From contig JAWKTK010000004.1 in assembly GCA_041399205.1 (NCBI GenBank), forward strand, positions 310,001 to 374,000: 64,000 bases of DNA, read 5' to 3'. Position 1 is the stretch's first letter, and each line of letters begins with the position of its first letter. This stretch comes from JAGQOZ01 sp041399205. Lineage in GTDB: Bacteria > Planctomycetota > Planctomycetia > Pirellulales > Pirellulaceae. The translations under genes were made by a program, and so were the position numbers. Below are positions 54,386-62,060 of this stretch, piece after piece. The notes under the pieces are model-generated. The model saw only the letters and a list, made by a program, of their open reading frames with translations, searched no databases and was not told the origin of the DNA.

Positions 54386-54820
54386 TTGCTGGGAGCCGAC
54401 AAGGCATCTATTCAAAATACGGTCGAACGCCTTCGTCACTACATCAACCAACACGCGATTGTGGTTGGAGAAGACTTTGCCTACGAATCGGACGTGCGTA
54501 GTGCTGTGGATGATCAGCGAGCAGACTTCGCGATTGTCTTTGGCGGAGATGGTTCGATTCTGCGTTCGGCTAAATGGCTCGGTTCGCACCAAATTCCCGT
54601 CTTGGGCGTGAACCTGGGGAAACTTGGATTTCTGGCCGACGTTCCTCCGCACGAATTTGAACAAATATTTCCCAGCATCTGCGCCGGCCAGTGCAAGCTG
54701 GTCGATCATCTGATGTTTCGCTGTCAAGTTTTTCAAAAGGATCATTGCATTCACGATGTCCTTGGCTTGAATGAAACCACCATCCAGGCCGGGCGCGCCG
54801 TTTTCCATGCTGGACATTGA
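54386..54820 (+). CDS. nadK: NAD kinase, N-terminal part (frame interrupted)
   Basis: NAD kinase phosphorylates NAD to NADP. This frame holds the N-terminal domain: FGGDGSILRSAKWLG (the GGDG motif), PVLGVNLGKLGFLADV and GLNETTIQAG; it then reads out of frame from about 54795 and stops at 54820. The protein continues in another frame at 54771-55253. The start is also unclear: TTG 54386 is the only usual start codon in frame, yet the codons before it (from 54374) read PRVLLLGADK, which is the natural first beta strand. An ATG at 54366 is in a different frame, so a second indel near the start is possible. Lies 164 bp after dxs. Confidence 0.8.
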   Translation: MLGADKASIQNTVERLRHYINQHAIVVGEDFAYESDVRSAVDDQRADFAIVFGGDGSILRSAKWLGSHQIPVLGVNLGKLGFLADVPPHEFEQIFPSICAGQCKLVDHLMFRCQVFQKDHCIHDVLGLNETTIQAGRAVFHAGH

Positions 54821-55253
54821 TCTGTATGTTGATCAAGAATGGGTGACGTCTTATAGCTGCGATGGTTTGATTGTTAGCACGCCGGTTGGCTCCACGGCGC
54901 ACAGCCTTTCCGCGGGTGGGCCTATTTTGCGAAAGAATCTGCAAGCGTTTGTCATTTCAGCCATCAGTCCTCACACACTAACCGTACGACCTGTGGTTGA
55001 TTCCGCTGATCGCACGTATGAAATGCGAGTCCAGCGACCGAATCGAGACACAACCGTAGTGGTAGACGGCCAACCGGTGCATGCACTGCAAGCAGGTGAC
55101 CGGGTCCGAGTGATCAAGGCGGATTCGCAATTCCAGTTGATTGAAGTCCCCGATCGCGGTTACTATCGCACTCTACGCGAAAAGCTAGGCTGGGGCGGTC
55201 GAATTCGCAAAATGAATAAACGGCGAACCGACGACGAGGCCTCGTCCAGCTGA
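54771..55253 (+). CDS. nadK: NAD kinase, C-terminal part (frame interrupted)
   Basis: Second half of the same enzyme. Family sequence begins at about 54795 with APFSMLDIDLYVD and continues with SCDGLIVSTPVGSTAHSLSAGGPI (NAD/ATP-site loop), the SPHTLTVRPVV segment and VVDGQPV. The ATG at 54771 is therefore not a real start. Removing one base within GGGCGCGCCG (54791-54800), for example one G of GGG, joins both halves into AGAPFSM without loss or gain of residues. The C-terminal 30 residues are basic and variable. Confidence 0.8.
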   Translation: MKPPSRPGAPFSMLDIDLYVDQEWVTSYSCDGLIVSTPVGSTAHSLSAGGPILRKNLQAFVISAISPHTLTVRPVVDSADRTYEMRVQRPNRDTTVVVDGQPVHALQAGDRVRVIKADSQFQLIEVPDRGYYRTLREKLGWGGRIRKMNKRRTDDEASSS

Positions 55254-55320
55254 CCAGTCCGCACGCACCACGTTGACAACCGTCGACACTAGAGGCAAAC
55301 CGACGAAGCATCCCGTCTTT

Positions 55321-55466
55321 CCTAGCCCGACGCGTTAGCAAGGGGAACCTACATTTTCATCCTAGGCCGACACGTTAGCGAGGCGCGCCTACATTTTCAT
55401 CCTAGCCCGACGCGTCAGCGAGGCAGAATTTACGTTCTTTTTCCCTCGCTCACGCGTCGGGCTAGG
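55321..55466. repeat. REP-like repeats: three direct 40-bp units and one inverted
   Basis: CCTAGCCCGACGCGTTAGCG-type units start at 55321, 55361 and 55401 (exact 40-bp period, with ACATTTTCAT between), and an inverted copy CCTCGCTCACGCGTCGGGCT is found at 55444-55466. The last direct and the inverted copy can form a stem of about 22 bp. The motif CTAGCCCGACGCGTNAGCGAGG is a common dispersed palindrome in Pirellulaceae genomes. Confidence 0.8.
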
Positions 55467-55502
55467 ATCTGCCATTGGTACTCGAGAAGCAGGAAGCGAA
55501 TC

Positions 55503-56444
55503 ATGTCCCGAACTTTGAAACTACTTTACCTTCGCGCCAGTGTCGTTCTTCTATTCGTCACAGCAGTTTCGACATGCTTGGCTGCCGACCAAGATGACGT
55601 TGCCGCAGCGCTGAACGAAGCTACTCAATCCATCACCAACGAAAAGCACTTGCTTCGTTACCGCTTCCAACCCGGCGAAAAGCTACGCTATCAAACCGAA
55701 CACTTAGCCACGGTTGACACCACGATCAGCGGCAGCAATCAAAAGATGCAAATGCGCAGTATTTCAGATCGAGCGTACGTGGTGAAGGAAGTGACCAGCG
55801 AAGGAAATATTGTCTTCGAACACGTACTGGAAAACGTCGACATGTGGCGCAGTGTCGAAGGACGCAAGCCGGTTCGCTACAACAGCAAGACCGACGCCGA
55901 ACCACCCGTCGAATACGAAGACGTCGCCAAGAATGTTGGTAAGACGCTAGATCAAATCACGATGGATCCGCAAGGAAGTATCGTCAGTCGAAACGACAAA
56001 CAAGATTCACCCGATCTGGGCATGGGTGGCGTTTCGATTCCCTTGCCCGCCGAGGCCGTGTCGATCGGCCAGACCTGGTCAAAGCCGGTTGATATCCGAG
56101 TGCGTTCGGATGATCAACGAGTGAAAGTGGTGAAGGTTCGTTTGCAATACGAACTTAAGAAAGTGTCTGCGGGCGTTGCCACCATTGGCGTGACCACGCA
56201 GGTTCTGACGCCGATCACCAACGCCAAAATCAAGTCTCAGTTAATCCAACAACTTTCCCAAGGCGAATTGCGTTTTGACATGGACGCTGGCCGACTCATT
56301 TCCAAACAACTCGATTGGGACGAAACCGTGATCGGCTTCAGTGGCGCCGACAGTAATATGAAGTATTTGGCTCGATTCAACGAAAAGCTCTTGGACAAAG
56401 CCGCGGAAACCGCATATAAGGCTGAGCCGGCAAATAGTAAGTAG
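55503..56444 (+). CDS. secreted DUF6263-like protein
   Basis: 313-residue exported protein of unknown function. Signal peptide at the N-terminus (RTLKLLYLRASVVLLFVTAV, cleavage near CLAA-DQ). The mature part is beta-rich, with RYRFQPGEKLRYQTEHLATVDTTI near residue 50, and later QTWSKPVDIRV, VRLQYELKKVSAGVATIGVT and GELRFDMDAGRLISKQ. This succession of strands and the opening motif resemble DUF6263-type secreted planctomycete proteins; the assignment is from memory of the pattern. The gene sits between REP-like repeats and the four-helix-bundle cassette and looks monocistronic. Confidence 0.7.
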   Translation: MSRTLKLLYLRASVVLLFVTAVSTCLAADQDDVAAALNEATQSITNEKHLLRYRFQPGEKLRYQTEHLATVDTTISGSNQKMQMRSISDRAYVVKEVTSEGNIVFEHVLENVDMWRSVEGRKPVRYNSKTDAEPPVEYEDVAKNVGKTLDQITMDPQGSIVSRNDKQDSPDLGMGGVSIPLPAEAVSIGQTWSKPVDIRVRSDDQRVKVVKVRLQYELKKVSAGVATIGVTTQVLTPITNAKIKSQLIQQLSQGELRFDMDAGRLISKQLDWDETVIGFSGADSNMKYLARFNEKLLDKAAETAYKAEPANSK

Positions 56445-56482
56445 CCGAGTTCGGAGGGCGTGTTGCGGCAAACAACTTGGTC

Positions 56483-56543
56483 ATTGGTTATTTGTCATTA
56501 GTTATTTGTCATTAGTTATTTGTCATTAGTTATTGGTCATTAG
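56483..56543 (+). repeat. left array of a 14-bp repeat (four copies)
   Basis: Consecutive units ATTGGTTATTTGTC, ATTAGTTATTTGTC (twice) and ATTAGTTATTGGTC at 56483, 56497, 56511 and 56525, then ATTAG. The same unit occurs inverted at 56942-56979 on the other side of the four-helix-bundle gene. Confidence 0.9.
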
Positions 56544-56560
56544 AGGCGTTGACGAGTGAG

Positions 56561-56953
56561 ATGGGCGATGCGGAGCGAGCCAACGAGATTGAAAATCGGC
56601 TCATTGACTTTGCTGTTCGTATCATCAAGCTCGCCGATTCTCTTCCGAAGTCACCTGCCGGACGCCATGTTGCCGGGCAGCTTCTGCGCTCGGGTACGTC
56701 TCCTGCTCCCAACTACGCGGAAGCCCGCGCAGCGGAAAGTCGGGCGGACTTTATCCACAAGCTCAAAATCGTTCTAAAAGAGCTGAATGAAAGCAGCGTT
56801 TGGCTGAAGATGGTGTGCCGAGCGGAATTGATCAATCCCAAACTGCTCACAGAACTTATCGACGAAAACCAACAACTCTGCCGCATCCTTAACGCATCCA
56901 CCACAACCGCGCGAACGAACCATGGAAAGAAATCAGGATCAAATGACAAATAG
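56561..56953 (+). CDS. four-helix-bundle protein (23S rRNA-intervening-sequence protein family)
   Basis: 130 residues, all helical, with the family features: an N-terminal helix NEIENRLIDFAVRIIKLADSLP, SPAGRHVAGQLLRSGTSPAPNYAEARAAES, then DFIHKLKIVLKELNESSVWLKMV and a last helix ending in a polar Thr/Lys tail. Homologues are encoded in intervening sequences of 23S rRNA genes, and relatives serve as Avd factors in diversity-generating retroelements; stand-alone copies have no settled role. TTG 56549 is an alternative start. The stop codon TAG is formed inside the right-hand repeat array, so gene and repeats move together. No reverse transcriptase or variable-region repeat is visible nearby. 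Confidence 0.88.
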   Translation: MGDAERANEIENRLIDFAVRIIKLADSLPKSPAGRHVAGQLLRSGTSPAPNYAEARAAESRADFIHKLKIVLKELNESSVWLKMVCRAELINPKLLTELIDENQQLCRILNASTTTARTNHGKKSGSNDK

Positions 56954-56979
56954 CTAATGATCAATGACTAATGACAAAT
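56942..56979 (-). repeat. right, inverted array of the 14-bp repeat
   Basis: On the minus strand it reads ATTTGTCATTAGTCATTGAT, then CATTAGCTATTTGTCATT: about 2.5 units of the repeat at 56483, in opposite orientation. The arrays bracket the four-helix-bundle gene. Confidence 0.85.
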
Positions 56980-57045
56980 CTATTCGGTCTCCTTGCCGAT
57001 ATCGCGTGCGCCGAACTTCAGCCAATGCCGAACTGCGCGGTTACC

Positions 57046-57360
57046 TCACCACGGCAGCGTAAGATGATGTTTCGCCGTCGCAAGTGGTGCGAAGGCGTAC
57101 GTTCCGGCTTGGAAAGCGAATACCAAGTCGGACGAATCAAATTCGCCATCTTGGTTCCAGTCTCCTTCGTCAAAGGTCGAATTCATCGCAATTTCGTCTC
57201 GATATTCACCTGCTTGAAAAATTCGCACCAAGTCGGCTGTATCAAAGCGTCCATCATTGTTGGAATCGCCCACTACTCGATTTTCGTGCCACGCAACTAA
57301 GCCTTCGTGATTGGACACGGTGACTAAGTCTTGATCGCCATCATGATCCAGCATCGACAC
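57046..57360 (-). pseudogene. 3' remnant of an FG-GAP/dockerin-like protein gene
   Basis: 104 codons from a GTG. It opens with the tail of an FG-GAP repeat (LDHDGDQDLVTVSNHEGLVAWHEN) and continues with two EF-hand-like dockerin segments (GDSNNDGRFDTADLVRIFQA and GDWNQDGEFDSSDLVFAFQA), the standard C-terminus of large planctomycete secreted proteins. An in-frame TGA lies four codons upstream, and only 10 bp separate it from the stop of the DUF1552 gene, so the several-hundred-codon 5' part is missing. Read as the fragment left after a rearrangement that placed the DUF1592-DUF1552 operon here. Confidence 0.75.
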
Positions 57361-57370
57361 CTCGAATCAG

Positions 57371-58690
57371 TTACGCAAAGCCTCGCAACGTTCCACTGGC
57401 ATCGTGAAAGTTATCCGCCTGCAGGCCCGCCGCTTCTTGAATGGTTTGGAATAGATTGCACATGGGCACACCATCATCATACGCCAAGTGACGATTGTGT
57501 GTCACTCCCAGCGAACGCCCACCCGCCAACAGCAACGGCAAATTCTTTGGTGAATGACCGCCGCCATAGCCGTTGTTCATTCCGCTGCCGTAGACAATCA
57601 GCGTGCGGTCCAGCAACGTGGCGCCCTGTTCGTCTGGAACAGACAGGCTCTCTAAAAAGTATTGAAACTGTCGCAAGTAAAATTCGTCCACTCGCTGCAG
57701 TTCGGCTAACATTGTTTCGTCGCCGCCATGATGAGACAATTCGTGGTGGTCTGCAGACAGTCTCAATTCGTCCAAGAAACCGCTATGAGCTTCTCTGGAA
57801 AGTTGGAACGTGCAAATTCGACTGCTGTCGGTTTGAAACGCCAAACGGATCAGTTCGAACATGGTTTCAAAGTACGTATGACTATCACCCAACGTCGCCG
57901 GGTCGGCATCTAGGCGAAGCGAATCGTCGTCAATTTTGGGACGCTTGACGTTCATCCACGCTTCCGCTCGTTCCAAGCGCCGTTCCACTTCACGAACCGA
58001 CGTCAAGTATTCGTCCAGCTTCCGTTTGTCGGTGGTTCCCAATCGCTGGTTCAAACTGGCAGCTTGAGACTGAATGGCGTCCAGGATGCTGCTTCGCTGG
58101 TCGAATGCGTGACGTTGTTTTGTCAGCGAACGCGATGCCGGTTCGGCAAACAACCGTTGAAACAGTCGGCGGCAACTGTTTTCTGCCGGCAATGGGATAC
58201 CTTCTCGATTAAAGGCCAGCGTATGGGAATGGCCGGCGGCACCCGTTCCGCCCAGCGTGGAGAGTTCCAGCGAAGGAAAGCGAGTTTGCTGTCCCAAATG
58301 ATTTGCCAAGACTTGGTCAAACGACATCGCATTGCGATAGGCAAATCCCGGAGTTCCAGCCAAATCGACTCCGGTCAGCCAACTGTCCGCGCCCGAATGG
58401 CCACCTTTGGCTTGCGGATGACTGAGCCCGCTGAGCACACTGAACTGCTGCCGGTTTTGTTCCAGCGTCTTCAAGGTGGGAGAAAGGTCGTAGTCTGCCC
58501 CATGCGTGTGTGGCACCCATTGAGCGGAATTCACACCGTTGGCAACGTACAGAAAGCAGATTCGCGGCGGAGTAACACCCTTGTCTTCTGCAGCAAACGA
58601 CGAACGGTTTTGCATCACCTCCAGCAACGGTAAGGCGACTGCCACGCCAGTGCCACGAAGAAACGTTCGTCTGGAGAGTCGCTTATTCAT
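57371..58690 (-). CDS. DUF1552 protein with twin-arginine signal
   Basis: 439-residue exported protein of the planctomycete DUF1552 family; function not established. It starts MNKRLSRRTFLRGTG with a Tat motif and a hydrophobic h-region (VAVALPLLEVM), so it is probably exported folded. The family sequence is complete: PPRICFLYVANGV, WLTG near 107, SFDQVLANHLGQQTRFPSLEL, LDEYLTSVREVERRLERAE, TDSSRICTFQLS, and the C-terminal YGSGMNNGYGGGHSPKNLPLLLAGG. A GTG one codon earlier could also start translation. It follows the DUF1592 gene directly (7-9 bp once that gene's frame is corrected), the usual gene order for this pair. Confidence 0.92.
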   Translation of the reverse strand: MNKRLSRRTFLRGTGVAVALPLLEVMQNRSSFAAEDKGVTPPRICFLYVANGVNSAQWVPHTHGADYDLSPTLKTLEQNRQQFSVLSGLSHPQAKGGHSGADSWLTGVDLAGTPGFAYRNAMSFDQVLANHLGQQTRFPSLELSTLGGTGAAGHSHTLAFNREGIPLPAENSCRRLFQRLFAEPASRSLTKQRHAFDQRSSILDAIQSQAASLNQRLGTTDKRKLDEYLTSVREVERRLERAEAWMNVKRPKIDDDSLRLDADPATLGDSHTYFETMFELIRLAFQTDSSRICTFQLSREAHSGFLDELRLSADHHELSHHGGDETMLAELQRVDEFYLRQFQYFLESLSVPDEQGATLLDRTLIVYGSGMNNGYGGGHSPKNLPLLLAGGRSLGVTHNRHLAYDDGVPMCNLFQTIQEAAGLQADNFHDASGTLRGFA

Positions 58691-58790
58691 CACGGTGTCT
58701 CACTTGGTTAGAAACGAATCGGAACACACTATGTCTTGGATCAAACGCTTCAGCGAATAATTATGGGTCGCAAAGTTGGCCATGACGTGA

Positions 58791-61265
58791 TCATGCCAGG
58801 CGAATTCGCTTGCGTAATGGTCGGCCCAAAGCGTAGATAATCATTTTTTCCGTCAAACATCGCGAAAAAGGCGTCGGGTCGGTTCGCAACGCGGTTAACA
58901 GATCAGCGACGCCGTTGATCTTGGTGCCGTTGGGAAGAATGGCATTCGCGTCCACCAGCGGATCTTTGGGAAACGGGCCACCAACCAATCCGTTGCCTTC
59001 TTGGGTTCGCCACGCACCAATGGGATCAAAATTCTCCAACGCAAAACCCAGCGGGTCAATCTTGTCATGGCAAACGGCACACTGCGAGTTGGCTCGATGC
59101 ATTTGCAACCGCTGTCGCACCGTGGCTTTGTCGATACCGGGAACGCCCGGAGCAATATCGCCCACGTTGGGTGGTGGTGGCGGAGTGGGATCGTCCAGAA
59201 TTCTCTCCAAAATCCAAACACCTCGTTTCACTGGCGATGTCCGAGTGCCATTGGACGTCACCAAGTGCATGGCACTCATCGTCAACACACCGCCTCGTGT
59301 GATACCGTCCGGAACCGCAACCGTTCGGAAGTGATCTCCTTGAACGCCGGGAATTCCGTAGAACCGAGCCAACCGCTGATTGATGACGGCAAAATCAGAT
59401 TGCAACAAATTCAGGGCCGAAAGATCATGTTGTAGCAGATGCTGAAAGAACGCGGTCGGTTCTTGCTTCATGGAATCCAGCAAGTGATCATCGAACCGGC
59501 GAAACATTTTCTTGTCGGGTCGCACGGAACCGGCATGGCGAATGCCGAGCCACTGTTGCACAAAATCGTCGGCGAAGCGATCTGATTTGGGATCGGCCAG
59601 CATGCGATCGACTTCTTGTTTCAGCACAACCGTGTCACGCAGTTTCTGCTGCTGTGCCAATTCAAACAAACGATCGTCGGGCATGCTGGACCACAGGAAA
59701 TACGATAGTCGACAAGCAATTTGGAAATCGGACAGCATGGCGTCGCGTGATTCGTTGGTATTGTCTGAGACTAGAGGTGATTCGGTCAGCAGCAGGAAAT
59801 CGGGCGATGCCAGAATTGCCACCAACGCCACTTGCAACGCGTCATTGCGGTTGCGTTCCACTTGTTTCGCTTGCTGAAAGACTTGAAACATGCGATCAAC
59901 TTCATGCTGCCAGACTGGCCGCCGGAACGCTCGGCTCATGAATTTGTGCAGCACCTTGCGGATATATTCGTCTTCGGCCAGCGGTTTTTCGGGTTCGAAC
60001 AAGATCCGTTGCATGGCTTCTTTGCGTTCTGGCGAAATGACGGGGCCTTCGATTTCAATCCAGTCGACTAAGAGTTCAGGCCGAGGCAGGTTGTCGAACT
60101 TGAGCAGTTCTTGGTTTTGCAACGTCGTGGGAAGATGATAGACGTTGGTGACTTCCAGTTGTAGTTCACCGTGTTCTAAGCGAGCGACCGTTTCATAGTT
60201 TCGGAATTGAGTGTCAGGCACATCCCATTGGCCAACTTGCTGCTTGAGATTGACCGTGGCGGACATTCGAGGCGGGCCGTATTCATAGATGGAATGTTTT
60301 CCAAAATGATCTGTTACGGCGGGTTCGCGGACCGTTTCCCATTGGTCGGCTACCCAGCGTTTTTCTTTTTCCGTTTCCATGCGATCGATTTCGCGAACAT
60401 GATCGCTGAGCGCCTGTCGCATGCCCGCTTCTAGCAGTTGCTGGCGGTCGGGAATCGGGTTGGCTGCCGCGTGGATGCGAATGATGTATTCGCCGTCAAA
60501 GGGGAGCTGAAAGTACTTGAAGCCCACGTTGGAATCCCAACGCTGGCGGCGAATGATAACACTGCCGTTACGCTCTGAATTGCCATGCCCTAATACTCTC
60601 GCCATCACGTGCATACGTCCGTCTCGTCCCGCCACCGGGACAATTCGATCTGGATAGGCGGAACTTTCTACTTCAAAGTGCCATGTTCGGTGCAGCGATT
60701 TCTTGGTCGATGCGAACGCAAATTCGACTGCTTCTTCTGCCGCTTCCAGATATTGTTCAATGTGCAGGGGAGACAGTGTGAGCGACTTGCGTTGGTTGTC
60801 GAATCCGTCGCTGGGCGGATCTTCCGGCAGCAAGGACTCGACGTCCAACCGTACGCCCAGCAGATCGAAAATCGTATGCCCATATTCCGACCGGTTCATG
60901 CGACGAATCACATTTGAACTTGGCGCCTTCGCTTCCAGCGCAGTCAATAGTTCTACTAGGTGTCGAACCATTTCCGTTCGTGCGTTCGCATCTAGATCCG
61001 TTTCAGAAGCGTCTGGAGGTGGCATTTGGTTGGTGCGAACTTGCCGCAAGATGCGATTCCAGGTCGGTTGTGCGGCGGCTTCGACGGTCAATTGATCCAA
61101 CCGAATTCCGGCTTCGGCGTCGTCCGCTTGATGGCAAGCGACGCAATGCTGCTGCAACGCAGTTTGCAACGCTGGATGCACGTCTTGCGCGGCGGCAGAG
61201 GATTGGTATCCAGCAAGCAGCAGAACGGCAGTCAAGTAATCAAGGGGACGCATGGTTGTCATCAA
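58791..61265 (-). CDS. DUF1592-family cytochrome-c-like protein (frame shifted at C-terminus)
   Basis: Exported multidomain protein typical of Planctomycetes. Signal peptide (PLDYLTAVLLLAGYQSSAAA), heme-binding-type CVACH (41-45), DUF1587-like segment (RRMNRSEYGHTIFDLLGV, about 120-185), a beta-rich carbohydrate-binding-like insert, DUF1595 (about 415-460), DUF1592 (LSYFLWSSMPDDRLFELA), DUF1588 (SDFAVINQRLARFYGI, TSNGTRTSPVKRGVW), a second heme-type CAVCH (729-733) and DUF1585. The annotated frame ends LGRPLRKRIRLA, but in the next frame the canonical ending continues (DHYASEFAWHDHVMANF, then NYSLKRLIQDIVCSDSFLTK, stop at 58700), so one indel lies at about 58820-58827. True length is about 855 residues. 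In operon with the DUF1552 gene. Confidence 0.9.
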   Translation of the reverse strand: MMTTMRPLDYLTAVLLLAGYQSSAAAQDVHPALQTALQQHCVACHQADDAEAGIRLDQLTVEAAAQPTWNRILRQVRTNQMPPPDASETDLDANARTEMVRHLVELLTALEAKAPSSNVIRRMNRSEYGHTIFDLLGVRLDVESLLPEDPPSDGFDNQRKSLTLSPLHIEQYLEAAEEAVEFAFASTKKSLHRTWHFEVESSAYPDRIVPVAGRDGRMHVMARVLGHGNSERNGSVIIRRQRWDSNVGFKYFQLPFDGEYIIRIHAAANPIPDRQQLLEAGMRQALSDHVREIDRMETEKEKRWVADQWETVREPAVTDHFGKHSIYEYGPPRMSATVNLKQQVGQWDVPDTQFRNYETVARLEHGELQLEVTNVYHLPTTLQNQELLKFDNLPRPELLVDWIEIEGPVISPERKEAMQRILFEPEKPLAEDEYIRKVLHKFMSRAFRRPVWQHEVDRMFQVFQQAKQVERNRNDALQVALVAILASPDFLLLTESPLVSDNTNESRDAMLSDFQIACRLSYFLWSSMPDDRLFELAQQQKLRDTVVLKQEVDRMLADPKSDRFADDFVQQWLGIRHAGSVRPDKKMFRRFDDHLLDSMKQEPTAFFQHLLQHDLSALNLLQSDFAVINQRLARFYGIPGVQGDHFRTVAVPDGITRGGVLTMSAMHLVTSNGTRTSPVKRGVWILERILDDPTPPPPPNVGDIAPGVPGIDKATVRQRLQMHRANSQCAVCHDKIDPLGFALENFDPIGAWRTQEGNGLVGGPFPKDPLVDANAILPNGTKINGVADLLTALRTDPTPFSRCLTEKMIIYALGRPLRKRIRLA

Positions 61266-61568
61266 CAGAAATTGGGGCGGAAACGCATTTCCTGATTATA
61301 CCTCGCCGAGTGGTCTGTGCTGGAAAAAGAATGCTGGGGATTCCAGGGACGGCGGCGATTGTTTCGCAAGGCCGGATGTGGCAACAACGCCAATTTGTCG
61401 CAAGTTCTTCTTGTTCCATTTGTATAGGCTTGGCGCCGGTACCGGTACCTTGTAGAGAAACCATTGGCAGCGTACGATTCGGAACAAGGCTTTGCGGAGA
61501 AAGCGGTTGGCGTACTGTGTTGACTGGCCGGAAAGTTGGCGTGTTATCGAAAAGAAAACGAGCGGTTT
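61266..61568. other. divergent intergenic region between the DUF1592 gene and tdh
   Basis: About 300 bp that must hold promoters for both divergent operons. A perfect GGTACCGGTACC palindrome lies at about 61438-61449. No riboswitch, RNA gene or conserved promoter boxes recognised. Confidence 0.4.
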
Positions 61569-62060
61569 ATGAAAGCGTTAGTAAAACGAGAATCGGCGCC
61601 GGGGTTGTGGTTGGAAGAGGTGCCCGAGCCGACGATTGGTTTGAACGATGTGTTGATCAAGATTGATCGCACGGGAATTTGCGGAACGGATTTGCACATT
61701 TATAAATGGGATAAATGGGCGCAGAAAACGATTCCGGTGCCGATGGTCGTTGGTCATGAATTTGTGGGCGAAATTGTCGAAGTCGGTTCGAATGTCGTTG
61801 ATTTTCATCCCGGCGATATCGTCAGTGGCGAAGGGCATGTGGTCTGCGGGCGCTGCCGGAATTGCTTGGCGGGACGGCGGCATCTGTGCGCGGTGACCAA
61901 GGGCGTAGGAGTGAACCGGCCCGGCGCTTTCGCTGAATATCTTTCTCTGCCCATGACCAATGTGTGGCATCACGCACGATATCGATCGCGACGTCGCTTC
62001 GATTTTCGATCCGTTTGGCAACGCCGTGCATACGGCACTTTCGTTTCCCGTGTTGGGTGA
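61569..62060 (+). CDS. tdh: L-threonine 3-dehydrogenase, N-terminal part (frame interrupted)
   Basis: Zinc-dependent oxidation of L-threonine to 2-amino-3-ketobutyrate. From ATG 61569 the residue numbers match E. coli Tdh: catalytic zinc ligands C38 (GICGTDLHIY), H63 and E64 (GHEFVG), and the structural zinc cysteines C93, C96, C99 and C107 (CGRCRNCLAGRRHLC). After NVWH (about 61969) the frame loses the family sequence and stops at 62060; the rest lies in the next frame. Restoring two bases (CATAT for CAT) gives NVWHITHDIDRDVASIFDPF, the same length as in E. coli. Confidence 0.85.
   Translation: MKALVKRESAPGLWLEEVPEPTIGLNDVLIKIDRTGICGTDLHIYKWDKWAQKTIPVPMVVGHEFVGEIVEVGSNVVDFHPGDIVSGEGHVVCGRCRNCLAGRRHLCAVTKGVGVNRPGAFAEYLSLPMTNVWHHARYRSRRRFDFRSVWQRRAYGTFVSRVG

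Noticed and set aside
54303..54611. 102-codon plus-strand ORF overlapping nadK
   Set aside because: Out-of-frame shadow of the nadK N-terminal region; only its ATG/upstream part may matter for the true nadK start.
56483..56979. Diversity-generating retroelement
   Set aside because: The Avd-like four-helix protein is present, but there is no reverse transcriptase, template repeat or variable repeat in the neighbourhood.
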